From positions 7,308 through 61,272 of the forward strand of contig CADCWO010000087.1 in assembly GCA_902806435.1 (NCBI GenBank): 53,965 nt of DNA. The letters run 5' to 3'. Made by a program: the position numbers and the translations under genes. Each line of letters begins with the position of its first letter. The stretch's first letter is position 1. Under the pieces are notes generated by a model. That model searched no databases. It was not told the origin of the DNA and saw only the letters and a program-made list of their open reading frames with translations. Below are positions 25,419-34,166 of this stretch, in pieces. This DNA is from an uncultured Synechococcales cyanobacterium (GTDB taxonomy: Bacteria > Cyanobacteriota > Cyanobacteriia > Thermosynechococcales > Thermosynechococcaceae).

Positions 25419-26387
25419 ATGGATGTTAAGAAAAATGAAGACGTGGAAACAATTGCCTTGGGTCCAGCCGGGCCAGAAGTTCAGCCCCTATGTATTGGTA
25501 CCTGGCAGTGGGGGGATAAAATATTTTGGAATTACGGCAAAAACTACGACCAACAGCAAGTCCATGAAGCTTTCAAGGCAGCGGTAGAGTCTGGCTTGAC
25601 CTTTTTTGATACGGCTGAGGTCTATGGAACAGGTGACTCAGAAACCCTGATTGGCCAATTTATGAAGGAGGTACCGGCCCCAGTTGCGATCGCCACAAAG
25701 TATGGACCTGCTCCTTGGCGCTTCACGGGCCAGTCCGTCGCCGACGCCCTCAGTGGCAGCTTGCGGCGCTTACAGGTTGACCATGTGGCCCTATACCAAG
25801 TGCATTGGCCGTTTAGCTTTTTGATGAGCCAACAGACGCTATTGAAGGCCCTGGCAAAGGAAGTCAAACAAGGACGAATTGGCGCTGTCGGGGTGAGTAA
25901 TTACTCAGTAGAGCAGATGAGGCAAGCGCATAAAATCTTGGCCGCCGAAGGTGTTCCGCTTGCCACGAACCAGGTGCGTTACTCTTTGCTCACCCGGCAG
26001 ATTGAGCGCCAGGGTCTCCTAGATGCTGCCCGGAAGTTAAGTATCAAAATTATGGCTTACAGCTCCTTAGCTCAAGGGCTATTGGGCGGCAATTACACGC
26101 CAGAAAATCTTCCCACTGATGCGCGGCGTTTTGACCAGCGGTTTAGTCGCAGCGGGTTAGCAAAAATTGCACCCGTAATCCATTTGCTGCAACAGATTGG
26201 GCAGGCGCATGATCGCACCCCCGCCCAAGTTGCGTTGAACTGGTTGATCGCTCAAGGAGATGTGATTGCGATCGCTGGGGCTAAATCCCCTGAGCAAGCA
26301 CGACAAAATGCTGGAGCTTTAGGTTGGTCTCTCAGCACAGAAGAAGTTGACCGTCTAGAAGAAGTTAGCCGTCCCTGGCTTAACTAG
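25419..26387 (+). CDS. Aldo/keto reductase
   Basis: This 322-residue (beta/alpha)8 NADPH-dependent oxidoreductase shows the family features. The catalytic Asp and Tyr lie in FFDTAEVYGTGDSE, Lys in IATKYGPAPWR, His in YQVHWPFS, and the cofactor-binding end is VIAIAGAKSPEQARQNAGAL. The product belongs with the bacterial pyridoxal/voltage-channel-beta-like branch rather than the short aldose reductases. Its physiological substrate cannot be told from sequence. It overlaps murQ by 8 bases at the 3' end, in convergent orientation, so no operon link is implied. Confidence 0.88.
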   Translation: MDVKKNEDVETIALGPAGPEVQPLCIGTWQWGDKIFWNYGKNYDQQQVHEAFKAAVESGLTFFDTAEVYGTGDSETLIGQFMKEVPAPVAIATKYGPAPWRFTGQSVADALSGSLRRLQVDHVALYQVHWPFSFLMSQQTLLKALAKEVKQGRIGAVGVSNYSVEQMRQAHKILAAEGVPLATNQVRYSLLTRQIERQGLLDAARKLSIKIMAYSSLAQGLLGGNYTPENLPTDARRFDQRFSRSGLAKIAPVIHLLQQIGQAHDRTPAQVALNWLIAQGDVIAIAGAKSPEQARQNAGALGWSLSTEEVDRLEEVSRPWLN

Positions 26388-27387
26388 GTTGCCCTGAACT
26401 GCTGCTCACTGCTTGCCGCAAATTTCCTTGGTGCTGTTCTAGAAGTTGCTCACCCTGCTCACGGTTAAGGCCTGTCCAATGCATGAGCAGGGCTAATTTG
26501 ACGCTGCGACCACTTTTTTCTAGTAATCCAGCCGCTGCCTGCCGGTCTAGAGCCGTCAAATCTTGCAAAATTCGCAACGCCCGGTCGTGAAGTTTGTGGT
26601 TTGTCACGGCGACATCGATCATGCGATTGCCGTAGACTTTGCCTAGATGAACCATCACACTCGTTGAAAGGATATTCAAGGCCAGCTTGGTCACCGTGCC
26701 TGCTTTGAGGCGAGTCGACCCGGCAAGTACTTCCGGTCCAACCAGGAGGCGAATATCAACATCCACAACTGCGCTCACCTGCTCAGCCGGAACGCAAGCA
26801 ATGAAGACGGTCGTAGCGCCTCGCTCCCGTGCTGCCTCCAATGCGCCGTGGACAAACGGTGTTGTCCCACCCGCTGCAATGCCAACCACGACATCTAAGG
26901 CGGTAATTTGACGCTGGGCGATCGCGGCTTTACCATCCTCAGCCCGGTCTTCTAAATCTTCAGAGCTGCGGACGAGTGCTCCTGCTCCCCCCGCAATAAT
27001 CCCTTGGACCAGCTCCGGTGGCGTGCAGAAAGTGGGGGGACACTCAGCAGCGTCCAGTACCCCCAAGCGACCACTAGTTCCCGCACCCACATAAAATAAT
27101 CGTCCCCCTTGACGGAGGGCTTCGGCACTGCGGTCAATCGCTTGGGCAAGTTCGCTCCGAGCAGCAGCGATCGCCGCGATCACCTGGGCGTCTTCTTGGT
27201 TGAATAAATCAACTAACTCTAGAGAACTTAACTGGTCCAGATTCTGGCTGCGCGGATTGACCTGCTCTGTCAACAGATGTCCCCGCCCGCTAAACTGATC
27301 AGGGGTAGGGGATGATGCAACCCGCCCTACCGTCACGGGATGATCATTCGAGGAGACTGGGTAAGAGTCGGAATTGATGGATGTCAA
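26380..27387 (-). CDS. murQ: N-acetylmuramic acid 6-phosphate etherase
   Basis: MurQ cleaves the lactyl ether of MurNAc 6-phosphate to give GlcNAc 6-phosphate in cell-wall recycling. The 335-residue protein has a SIS domain with GAGTSGRLGVLDAAECPPTF, the key family motif, then IAGGAGALVRSSEDLEDRAEDG and RLKAGTVTKLALNILSTSVM, whose Glu and Lys neighbourhood matches the active site. The length is near the usual 300, with a longer N-terminus of about 40 residues. A C-terminal helical part (about 285-325) resembles a UBA-like helical end. It is probably transcribed with the glyoxalase-fold gene upstream, 48 bases away. Confidence 0.93.
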   Translation of the reverse strand: MTSINSDSYPVSSNDHPVTVGRVASSPTPDQFSGRGHLLTEQVNPRSQNLDQLSSLELVDLFNQEDAQVIAAIAAARSELAQAIDRSAEALRQGGRLFYVGAGTSGRLGVLDAAECPPTFCTPPELVQGIIAGGAGALVRSSEDLEDRAEDGKAAIAQRQITALDVVVGIAAGGTTPFVHGALEAARERGATTVFIACVPAEQVSAVVDVDIRLLVGPEVLAGSTRLKAGTVTKLALNILSTSVMVHLGKVYGNRMIDVAVTNHKLHDRALRILQDLTALDRQAAAGLLEKSGRSVKLALLMHWTGLNREQGEQLLEQHQGNLRQAVSSSSGQPS

Positions 27388-27435
27388 GATGAGAGGCCAA
27401 ATTCTTCACAACAGAATCCAGTCTACTGCTGAACC

Positions 27436-28035
27436 TTAACTTGTGACTTCAGCCATCTCAATGACTCGATCTTCATAATCCTTGACCAGAAAGTTCAAAG
27501 GTTTCTCCCGCCGAACTTTAAACTTGAGCCGCCGGGTTTCCACTCGCATCAAGACTTGCTCTAAACAATCCCGGTCAAAACAAACATGTCGCTGGCGATT
27601 TTTTTCACCGGGGCTGGCGCCTGAGATGACATGGAGCTGCACATTTTTCTTAAGCTGGTACCAAAGACCGTCAGGATTTGTAAATCCTTTAGTGGCAGAA
27701 CGTCCCAGATCAGCAGACATATAAAGTGGATCGACACCGGATAAGCCAAGGGTTTGTTCGTAGTTGTAGTAATAGTGCAGTGGAACTTCAGCTGTGGCAA
27801 GCCGTAGATCCCCCTCATAAAACTGGCGGGCTGCTTCTAAATCAGACACCATTACGGTGTGGACCTTCGGTGCGCTGGAAAGGAACATCCACATCGCGCC
27901 AGCATACGCTACTAACAGCATCACCATGACCCCTTGGGTCGAAAACAAGCTGTCCAAGGGCAGGCCCGGCCAAAAAGCAGCCATGACAGGTAAAGGCTCT
28001 ACAGGATTAATAATGCAAGGCATTAAATTCATCAC
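27436..28035 (-). CDS. Membrane-anchored glyoxalase-fold protein
   Basis: The 199-residue protein has a hydrophobic N-terminus with one probable membrane span (about residues 33-52, QGVMVMLLVAYAGAMWMFL). A domain of the glyoxalase/VOC type follows: VHTVMVSDLEAARQFYEGDL, and at the end FKVRREKPLNFLVKDYEDRVIEMAEV. A central region (HYYYNYEQTLGLSG) is cyanobacterial in flavour. The metal ligands are not fully evident, so lyase activity cannot be claimed. VOC proteins are usually soluble, and a membrane tether is unusual. It lies upstream of murQ on the same strand. Its function is unknown. Confidence 0.7.
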   Translation of the reverse strand: MMNLMPCIINPVEPLPVMAAFWPGLPLDSLFSTQGVMVMLLVAYAGAMWMFLSSAPKVHTVMVSDLEAARQFYEGDLRLATAEVPLHYYYNYEQTLGLSGVDPLYMSADLGRSATKGFTNPDGLWYQLKKNVQLHVISGASPGEKNRQRHVCFDRDCLEQVLMRVETRRLKFKVRREKPLNFLVKDYEDRVIEMAEVTS

Positions 28036-28248
28036 AAGGAAAGCGAGAAATTCAGTTTCGAGAATAGATGACGCAAAAAACTGTGAGAATAGTCTCAGTA
28101 TAGCTAGCTGATAGCTCTAAATCTAATTGAGAAAAACAGAAAGAAGTTTTATCTCTTAGAGAGTGTATAACCTCCCGAGAAGATTTTTACGATTAAACTC
28201 AAGGTTTTTGAGCCTTCTCCGACAACGCCTTGACTCTTTAACTGTTGT

Positions 28249-28668
28249 CTAGGTTTTGCCCAAATTGCAAATCGTGTCATCACCCACAGCAATACCCGTA
28301 AGTTGTCGTAACATCACTGCTGCTAACTCAAATGGCAAAAATACTGCCAGCAAACAACTCAGACGCATCAATTCGATGGACGTTTGTTGATAGGTATTGA
28401 TGCCCAAAGCGCTATCAAGCGGTGTCTGCTGGCTACCCAAACATCGGTGGGGACAACGCCCCACTCGTCATTTCCATTCCACTGCTCCCACTAAGGTTAG
28501 CATCTGCCGCTTAACAAAACCCTTGCTCACAAGGCTTGTGCCGCACACGGCACAACACTCCCAATGAGTAGGAACTTGAGCGCGTTCTGTCAGTTGTTGT
28601 TCCACGATTGCTCTAGCAATCCATAGCCCCATCTGCCATGCGGTTAAAATCAAGGTCGTTAGAGACAT
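28249..28668 (-). pseudogene. Truncated transposase N-terminus (probably ISKra4-like) with a premature stop
   Basis: The minus-strand reading starts MSLTTLILTAWQMGLWIARA and contains a CxxC zinc-like element (CCAVCGTSLVSKGFVKRQ), typical of ISKra4-type transposases. A TGA at 28468-28470 interrupts it after VEWK; the next codon is CGA, and the frame continues as VGRCPHRCLGSQQTPLDSALGI. In intact relatives an Arg stands where the TGA is, so one C-to-T change explains the stop. The reading ends at 28249, with about two thirds of the transposase missing. No inverted repeats are obvious. The family is from memory of the motif, so moderately sure. Confidence 0.65.
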
Positions 28669-28850
28669 GGCTGAGCTGATTTAATTGCTTTGCACAACTG
28701 TTGCCAGTCTGGACTTCTAAAGCGCGTTGTTCAATCAGAGAAAGCATCAAAGTTGAGCGAGAAGTCAATAAACAACAGCACTATAAGTTTGGTCGGTGCA
28801 TTCAGGAAATCAGCCTGGGCATGACACACTACTGGAAAAATCGTGAACCA

Positions 28851-29600
28851 TTAAACGTTCATAAAACCGCCGTCTACAACAAAATCAGCCGCACTTACGT
28901 AAGAAGATTCGTGACTGGCAAGAAAGACAACGGTGGATGCAATCTCTTCCGGCTTGCCTAAACGTCCTAAAGGAGCAGTTTTGATCACGTATGTTGCAAA
29001 CTCATTCATAACTTCCGGTGACAGTCCCATTTTACTTTGGAATGCTGTTGGCACTAATCCAGGACTGATGGTGTTAACCCGAATTCCGCGAGATGCGAGT
29101 TCGGCAGCAAAGGTACGAGCTAACGACCGCACCGCCGCTTTGCTCGCAAAATAAACGCTTCCCATCGCCATGCCTTTTTCATGCACTGCCGAAGCGTTCA
29201 GAATAATGCTTGCCCCTTCATTCAGCAGTCCAGCCAGCTTTTGTACCGTGAAAAAGGCTCCCTTGACATTGATATCAAATTGGTCGTTATAGAATTTCTC
29301 GTCAATTGCTTCGAGTGGGGCAAAAGAACCAATTCCGGCATTGACAAACAGAATATCGAGCCGACCAAACTCTTCTTGCACCCGATCCGATAGACTTGTC
29401 AGATCTGAAAGGGATCTCACGTCCGCGTGGACTGGGATTGCCACTGAACCCAGTTGGTTGGCGGCGCTAGCAAGACGCTCTCGATTTTGTCCCGTAATGA
29501 TTGCCCTCGCGCCCTCGGCTAAGAATTGTCTTGCGGTTTCAAAGCCAAGCCCTGTTGTGCCACCTGTAATCACGGCTGTTTTACCCTTTAATCTGTCCAT
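28851..29600 (-). CDS. Short-chain dehydrogenase/reductase (SDR)
   Basis: The classical SDR has about 249 residues. The cofactor motif is TGGTTGLG near residue 12, then NAG (LFVNAGIG), the catalytic Ser in ILNASAVHEKG, Tyr-x-x-x-Lys in YFASKAAV, and the PG motif RVNTISPGLVPT. The ATG at 29600 is chosen over the one at 29604-29606 because AGGGG then lies 7 bases upstream instead of adjacent. It is downstream of a TetR regulator on the same strand, with a palindrome between them (29630-29647). Such pairs usually mean that the enzyme is induced by its substrate or another small molecule. The substrate is unknown. Confidence 0.9.
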   Translation of the reverse strand: MDRLKGKTAVITGGTTGLGFETARQFLAEGARAIITGQNRERLASAANQLGSVAIPVHADVRSLSDLTSLSDRVQEEFGRLDILFVNAGIGSFAPLEAIDEKFYNDQFDINVKGAFFTVQKLAGLLNEGASIILNASAVHEKGMAMGSVYFASKAAVRSLARTFAAELASRGIRVNTISPGLVPTAFQSKMGLSPEVMNEFATYVIKTAPLGRLGKPEEIASTVVFLASHESSYVSAADFVVDGGFMNV

Positions 29601-29629
29601 GTTCATTCCCCTATTTGCAATTACTAAAT

Positions 29630-29647
29630 TTAGACCAATCGGTTTAA
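29630..29647. promoter_or_regulatory. Probable TetR operator upstream of the SDR gene
   Basis: TTAGACC AATC GGTTTAA is an imperfect palindrome centred in the 63-base gap between the regulator and the SDR gene. The same half-site layout (GACC-N4-GG(T)(C/T)) recurs at 30274-30290 in front of the tetR gene. Paired sites of this form are typical of a TetR protein that controls itself and its neighbour. Confidence 0.6.
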
Positions 29648-29663
29648 GTTAAGCTAAAAAAAT

Positions 29664-30254
29664 CTAGGTCTTCTTAAGCAGTGCCATTGTAGACTTGACT
29701 ACGCCCTCAAGCAGCGATTCATCATGGAGAACTCGACCCGCTAGTGCCATTCCTTGTGTTGTACACAGCAGCATTCGAGCTAGCTCACGCGCATCAACTG
29801 ACAAATTGAGTTCGCCAACTGCCTGAGCGCGGGTTACGGCTTTGCAGTAAGCATCCTCTAGCTGCCTAAGATAACTGCGTAGAATTGCTGCCATTTCTTC
29901 ATCAGCGGTGGTAAAGTCCGCAATGTTTGTCCCAATCATGCAGCCTTTACTACCAGGAAGACCATGTATAGTTTGCATAGTTTCGAGGGTCTGCTCAATA
30001 TTGGCAAGGGGAGAACCTGGAGCCGATAGCTGCTCTCGAATCGATTTGAGTATTGTCTGAGCATAATGCTCCAGAGCTTTGAGAAACAAAGACCGTTTGT
30101 TCCCAAACGTGTCATACAAGCTTTTTCGACCAATCTCCATGCATTTGAGCAGTTGAGAGAGACTTGCTGCCTCATACCCTTGCGCCCAAAAGACTTCCAT
30201 CGCCTTTTCAAGGGCGACTTCAGGATCGAATTGCTTATCAGGTCCTCGGCTCAT
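29664..30254 (-). CDS. TetR-family transcriptional regulator
   Basis: The 196-residue protein has an N-terminal helix-turn-helix (about residues 12-55, ALEKAMEVFWAQGYEAASLSQLLKCMEIGRKSLYDTFGNKRSLFLKAL), followed by a ligand-binding helical domain with GCMIGTNIADF, which is typical of the AcrR/YxaF-like branch. It probably represses itself and the downstream SDR gene, since matching palindromes lie on both sides of it. It starts at ATG 30254. The ligand is unknown. Confidence 0.9.
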   Translation of the reverse strand: MSRGPDKQFDPEVALEKAMEVFWAQGYEAASLSQLLKCMEIGRKSLYDTFGNKRSLFLKALEHYAQTILKSIREQLSAPGSPLANIEQTLETMQTIHGLPGSKGCMIGTNIADFTTADEEMAAILRSYLRQLEDAYCKAVTRAQAVGELNLSVDARELARMLLCTTQGMALAGRVLHDESLLEGVVKSTMALLKKT

Positions 30255-30273
30255 GCGGACACAATAGCATTAC

Positions 30274-30290
30274 TTAGACCAAGTGGTCAA
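30274..30290. promoter_or_regulatory. Probable autoregulatory operator upstream of tetR
   Basis: TTAGACC AAGT GGTCAA is a near-perfect palindrome 20 bases upstream of the tetR start and matches the palindrome in front of the SDR gene. The rest of the gap 30255-30629 contains only an A/T-rich stretch and no gene or RNA that I can recognise. Confidence 0.6.
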
Positions 30291-30629
30291 TATTTTTTTC
30301 CTTGGATGAAGAGCAAGTCAATCGTTCCGTCAAAGAATTCAAGCGGCTAATGATGCGTCATTGACTTTTTTGTACTCCCCCAATGATTCAGATGCGCCCC
30401 TCTTCGTAGTAATTTCCAGTTTTCCCAGAATAAATTGCTGTTCTACTACTCCATGAGCGTGCCTATCTGGAGGGTCAAAACCTGGCTCTTCGCTGTGCTC
30501 GTAGGACAACATGATTTAAAGCTTAATTTTCGATGTAGTTAGAAAAGTTAGCAGTACGCTTTAACTTAAGAAGTAATTTCCTCTCCAAAAGTTACAGCTT
30601 CAGAATTTCCCAGTCTTTGAGGAGTGCCG

Positions 30630-32225
30630 ATGAAAGCGCTACTAGTCTGGCCTATCTTACCTAATTCTTTCTGGTCCTACCAGGAAACCCTTGATCTAGC
30701 AGGTTTACGATCAACCAACCCTCCTCTGGGTCTAATTACTATTGCTGCTATGCTGCCCTCAGACTGGGAAATCCGGTTTGCAGATCGCAACGTTTGCCCG
30801 GAAACAGCGGCTGACTGGGAATGGTGCGACTTGGTTATCATCTCAGCAATGATCATCCAAAAAGCCGATTTTAGAACGTTAATCCAAAAAGGGATAGCAC
30901 TAGGTAAAAAGGTGGCAGTGGGCGGTCCCTATCCAACTTCCGTTCCTGAATTTGCCCTAGAAGCTGGAGCCCACTACTTGATTCTGGATGAGGGAGAATG
31001 TACGGTCCCATTATTCTTAGAAGCTCTAGCTAGAGGCGATGAACGAGGCATTTTTCGGTCGCCTGAGAAACCCGATGTTACCCAGACCCCAGTTCCCCGG
31101 TTTGACCTGCTTAATCTGGATGCCTACTTAGCGATTACAGTCCAGTTCTCACGCGGCTGCCCATTCCAGTGCGAATTTTGCGACATCATTAACCTCTATG
31201 GTCGTAAACCCCGTACTAAAACACCGGAGCAGATGCTGGCTGAATTTGACGTTCTCTATCAAATGGGCTGGCACCGCTACGTATTTGTGGTTGATGACAA
31301 CTTTATCGGCAATAAGCGTAATGCCAAGATATTCCTGCGGGCCTTGATTCCCTGGATGGAAGGCCACAACTATCCCTTTATCTTGCTGACAGAGGCTTCC
31401 CTCAACCTGGCCGAAGATGAAGAAATGGTAGAGTTGATGGTCAAGGCTGGGTTCACGATTGTCTTTATGGGAATTGAAACTCCCGATACAGAGAGCCTAG
31501 TCGGGATTCACAAGTTACAAAATACGCGTCATTCTCTGATTGAATCCTGCCACAAGATTACCCGCGCCGGGTTGCAAATTATGTCTGGGTTCATTATTGG
31601 GTTTGACAACGAACGTCCGGGTGCCGGTCAACGTATTCAAGCCTTCATCGAGGATACGGGCATTCCTCAAGGTCAGTTCAGCTTGCTCCAGGCATTACAG
31701 AACACGGCTATGTGGGACCGCCTGAAGCGTGAAAATCGGTTGCTTAATGGCTTGGGCACCTTTCATCAGGGGGCGATCATGAACTTTGTGCCGACGCGGC
31801 CTGTTGAAGACATTGTTGAAGAATACATTGATGCTTTCTGGCAAATCTACGAACCTTTGCCATTTCTCAAGCGTACCTTCCGCCATTTCATGATGATGAA
31901 TGGTTGGCGGGGCAAGTCGCAGCGTCCAATTACCCGGCATGAAGCCCGCCTGTTCCTGGCAGTTTGCTGGCGTCAGGGTGTACTCCGCTCCACCCGCTTC
32001 CGCTTTTGGTGGCAACTAGGCGCGATCGCGCTGCGTAAACCACAGCTTTTCTATGACTACTTTGTGACGTTAGGGGTTGGTGAACATTTTTTCACCTTCC
32101 GCCATGAAGTTAAAGCTCAGCTACTAGCACAATTAAACGCATTAGAGCAGGCCCAAGTAATGGAGCCGGAGACCTTAGCTGCAGCTAATCAGGTAGAAGA
32201 AGTAAGCTTGCTGACGGGTGGTTAG
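30630..32225 (+). CDS. B12-binding-domain radical SAM protein
   Basis: The product has about 531 residues. The N-terminal B12-binding-like domain (about 1-140) begins MKALLVWPILPNSFWSY. The radical SAM core has RGCPFQCEFCDIINLYGRKPR, whose CxxxCxxC would bind the 4Fe-4S cluster. The C-terminal DUF4070-type region includes FLKRTFRHFMMMNGWRGKSQ. This architecture occurs in cobalamin-dependent radical SAM enzymes of hopanoid, carotenoid or lipid modification, but the reaction is not evident. The ATG at 30630 is chosen because GAGGAG is 5-6 bases upstream; a GTG at 30624 overlaps that site. It is transcribed alone. Confidence 0.87.
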   Translation: MKALLVWPILPNSFWSYQETLDLAGLRSTNPPLGLITIAAMLPSDWEIRFADRNVCPETAADWEWCDLVIISAMIIQKADFRTLIQKGIALGKKVAVGGPYPTSVPEFALEAGAHYLILDEGECTVPLFLEALARGDERGIFRSPEKPDVTQTPVPRFDLLNLDAYLAITVQFSRGCPFQCEFCDIINLYGRKPRTKTPEQMLAEFDVLYQMGWHRYVFVVDDNFIGNKRNAKIFLRALIPWMEGHNYPFILLTEASLNLAEDEEMVELMVKAGFTIVFMGIETPDTESLVGIHKLQNTRHSLIESCHKITRAGLQIMSGFIIGFDNERPGAGQRIQAFIEDTGIPQGQFSLLQALQNTAMWDRLKRENRLLNGLGTFHQGAIMNFVPTRPVEDIVEEYIDAFWQIYEPLPFLKRTFRHFMMMNGWRGKSQRPITRHEARLFLAVCWRQGVLRSTRFRFWWQLGAIALRKPQLFYDYFVTLGVGEHFFTFRHEVKAQLLAQLNALEQAQVMEPETLAAANQVEEVSLLTGG

Positions 32226-32380
32226 TCTGATACTCTACTTGAGCTCAGTTTTTCAATTTACTAGCGATCAATGCACTTAAGCTAAAAACCGACTGATCAA
32301 ATTGAGGCTCCTGCCATAGGGTATGAGGAGGATGTCAACACATAGAGCTATGCTTAATCGTAAGGTTGTTCCCATCGATT

Positions 32381-32947
32381 ATGTCAAAAGGCTCCTCGCT
32401 TCCACCGACCATCCAGCGGATTGCTACCTCTTTTCGGATCACAGGTTGGGTTGGGTTTTGGGTCCAGTTAGTGTTAGGGGTTGTCTCTAGTCTGATCCTG
32501 CTGTTTGCAGTTTTCTCGACTCGCAGCGATCGCAATAACGCCAACAATCCGGGCACTGGCTTTGGGCTATTCCTCGCTGTATGCGGAATTTTAGTGCTGG
32601 CCGGGAGCCTTTATTGGGCGTTTATGTATACTCGCCTGGGCAGGCGCCTGCAAAACTCAACTCCAGGGGACCATCCAAGAAAAGGGGAGATGATTAAAGC
32701 CCTGCAAGCTGGATTAATCGTGAATTTAGTGGGAATGTTATTGACCTTACTGGGCGCAGAAGCGATTATTGGGGTTCTCCTAGCAAAATCTCTCACCCAG
32801 GGACAAGGAGCGGCGTTCTACAACCCTAGTCGTTTGATTGAAGCAGTAGATATCTTTGTGGTTCAAGCAAATACGAATGTTGTCGCCGCTCACTTTGCCG
32901 GCATTATCACTTCCCTCTGGTTGCTTAGGCGCATCCAGCAACCTTAG
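32381..32947 (+). CDS. DUF3611-family membrane protein
   Basis: The 188-residue protein, from ATG 32381 (MSKGSSLPPTIQRIATSFRI), has four predicted membrane spans (about residues 23-46, 66-88, 112-134 and 165-182). The family is conserved in cyanobacteria and plant plastids (DUF3611), which suggests a thylakoid or envelope role. The function has not been established to my knowledge. The TTG at 32366 would extend it by five residues. It is upstream of tmRNA, with a 241-base gap. Confidence 0.78.
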   Translation: MSKGSSLPPTIQRIATSFRITGWVGFWVQLVLGVVSSLILLFAVFSTRSDRNNANNPGTGFGLFLAVCGILVLAGSLYWAFMYTRLGRRLQNSTPGDHPRKGEMIKALQAGLIVNLVGMLLTLLGAEAIIGVLLAKSLTQGQGAAFYNPSRLIEAVDIFVVQANTNVVAAHFAGIITSLWLLRRIQQP

Positions 32948-33168
32948 TAACGGAAACTATCAAAGACTTTGAGGCACTTTCTGACCAAAAATTGAACTTG
33001 CACTATTTACGGCTAGGCGGTTGGCTTTCCTTTGTCTTAACGTTCCTGCTGTCCAAAAGCAGATAGCTTGGTGACCCAAGAATGACGTAAATCTTGGTGG
33101 CGGCGTAACGGATTTATTCTACTGGGCAGCAACGCCAACACTTTCTCCCATCAGCCTCAACCATGAAC

Positions 33169-33174
33169 TATAAT
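33169..33174 (+). promoter_or_regulatory. Probable -10 box of the tmRNA gene
   Basis: TATAAT at 33169-33174 lies 14 bases before the mature 5' end of tmRNA (33189). No convincing -35 hexamer is visible at the right spacing. RNase P processing of a slightly longer precursor would explain the distance. Confidence 0.5.
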
Positions 33175-33188
33175 AAAGCTATAAGCAT

Positions 33189-33569
33189 GGGGCTGTAACG
33201 GTTTCGACGTTTTAGTCAACGTACCCTCGTGATTCAGGCCGAGAGTGAGTCTTCTCTCGTTAATACCGGGCTTAAAATCAGTACATGCGAACAACATCGT
33301 ACCTTTTGCTCGTAAGGCAGTAACCGCCTAAAAACCTCTCATAGGTTTGAGCGTCTGTAGTTTGACTCCGTTAAAGGCTATAGACTTAACCCCAACGGAT
33401 GCGCTAGTGAGCTGCCTCTGGTCAGCTGGCTAGCAAAGAAATTTACCAGAGCATCCTACCGTCCGGGATAAAGGACGGTTCCCGCTTCGAGGACTAGAGA
33501 AGCTAAGCCTGTGAAGGAACGAGGAGCTAATAGCTAAAGCGGACACGGGTTCGACTCCCGTCAGCTCCA
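33189..33569 (+). ncRNA. ssrA: Transfer-messenger RNA
   Basis: tmRNA rescues stalled ribosomes by adding a degradation tag. The 5' end GGGGCTG pairs with CAGCTCC at the 3' end as an acceptor-like stem, and the T-arm GGGTTCGACTCCC precedes it. The tag frame runs from 33287 to the TAA at 33329-33331 and encodes ANNIVPFARKAVTA, a typical cyanobacterial start with a less usual AVTA end. The 3' CCA is not encoded and would be added. Pseudoknot-forming segments lie between 33340 and 33530. The transcript is one piece, with no sign of a split or permuted gene. Confidence 0.97.
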
Positions 33570-33586
33570 CTCAAAATACTTAAGAT

Positions 33587-33616
33587 GCCTAGTTGCTAGT
33601 TCAACTGGGCTTTTTT
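33587..33616 (+). terminator. ssrA: Intrinsic terminator after tmRNA
   Basis: GCCTAGTTG (33587-33595) pairs with CAACTGGGC (33602-33610), with one G-U pair and a 6-base loop. Six Ts follow at once (33611-33616). It starts 17 bases after the mature tmRNA end, a classic rho-independent terminator. Its T-tract overlaps the last bases of the convergent DUF721 gene. Confidence 0.9.
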
Positions 33617-34166
33617 ATTTCCATTGTTTGGTTACACAAAGGCTACAGATTGCCCAACGTTGGAGTTCTCCTGGTGGCGTTGGGCATTGACACTGGGGGC
33701 ATAAGGGTAAAGATCGCGATCGCGCTTGGATTTGGTTAGCCCAGCGGGTAAAAGCCAAATTTGGACCAGCGGACCTAATTACGGGCGCGATAGCAGAGGT
33801 AGCCTCCTGCGGGAGTTGACTAGGATGGCTTTGCTGTAGCTGCTTAAAACTAGGTTGTGGTTGAGGTGGGCTATGCCATTGAGTGGTCGAAAATCGGATA
33901 TCCACTAGCGGTTGGAGCAACTTAGCATTCAGTTTGTCTAAGATACGCTGGCGTTCAAATGCTAAATTCTGTGCCCATACGGAGCTAGATGCGGCTACTT
34001 TAAGCACTTGCTGCTGAGTAATCGCAAACGGCCGGGTCTGAGCTTCAACGACTGGGCCAACAACTTCAGGCCAGCAGCGGCGTAGGTATTGAAACTGCTG
34101 GTGTTGTTGCCACTCGCTCTGGTTTTGTAAGGAACCCAAAACCCGGTTCAGGGATTCAAAGCTCAT
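33615..34166 (-). CDS. DUF721 (DciA-like) protein with C-terminal zinc ribbon
   Basis: The 183-residue protein has an N-terminal DUF721 domain (about residues 1-90, RCWPEVVGPVVEAQTRPFAITQQQVLKVAASSSVWAQNLAFER). This is the fold of DciA, which helps to load the replicative helicase in most bacteria. A Pro/Gln/Ser-rich linker follows, then a likely zinc ribbon with CPQCQCPTPPGELQRWAICSLC. Cyanobacterial members often have this C-terminal part. It is convergent with tmRNA, and the genes abut. The role in helicase loading is inferred from family; no direct evidence exists here. Confidence 0.8.
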   Translation of the reverse strand: MSFESLNRVLGSLQNQSEWQQHQQFQYLRRCWPEVVGPVVEAQTRPFAITQQQVLKVAASSSVWAQNLAFERQRILDKLNAKLLQPLVDIRFSTTQWHSPPQPQPSFKQLQQSHPSQLPQEATSAIAPVIRSAGPNLAFTRWANQIQARSRSLPLCPQCQCPTPPGELQRWAICSLCVTKQWK

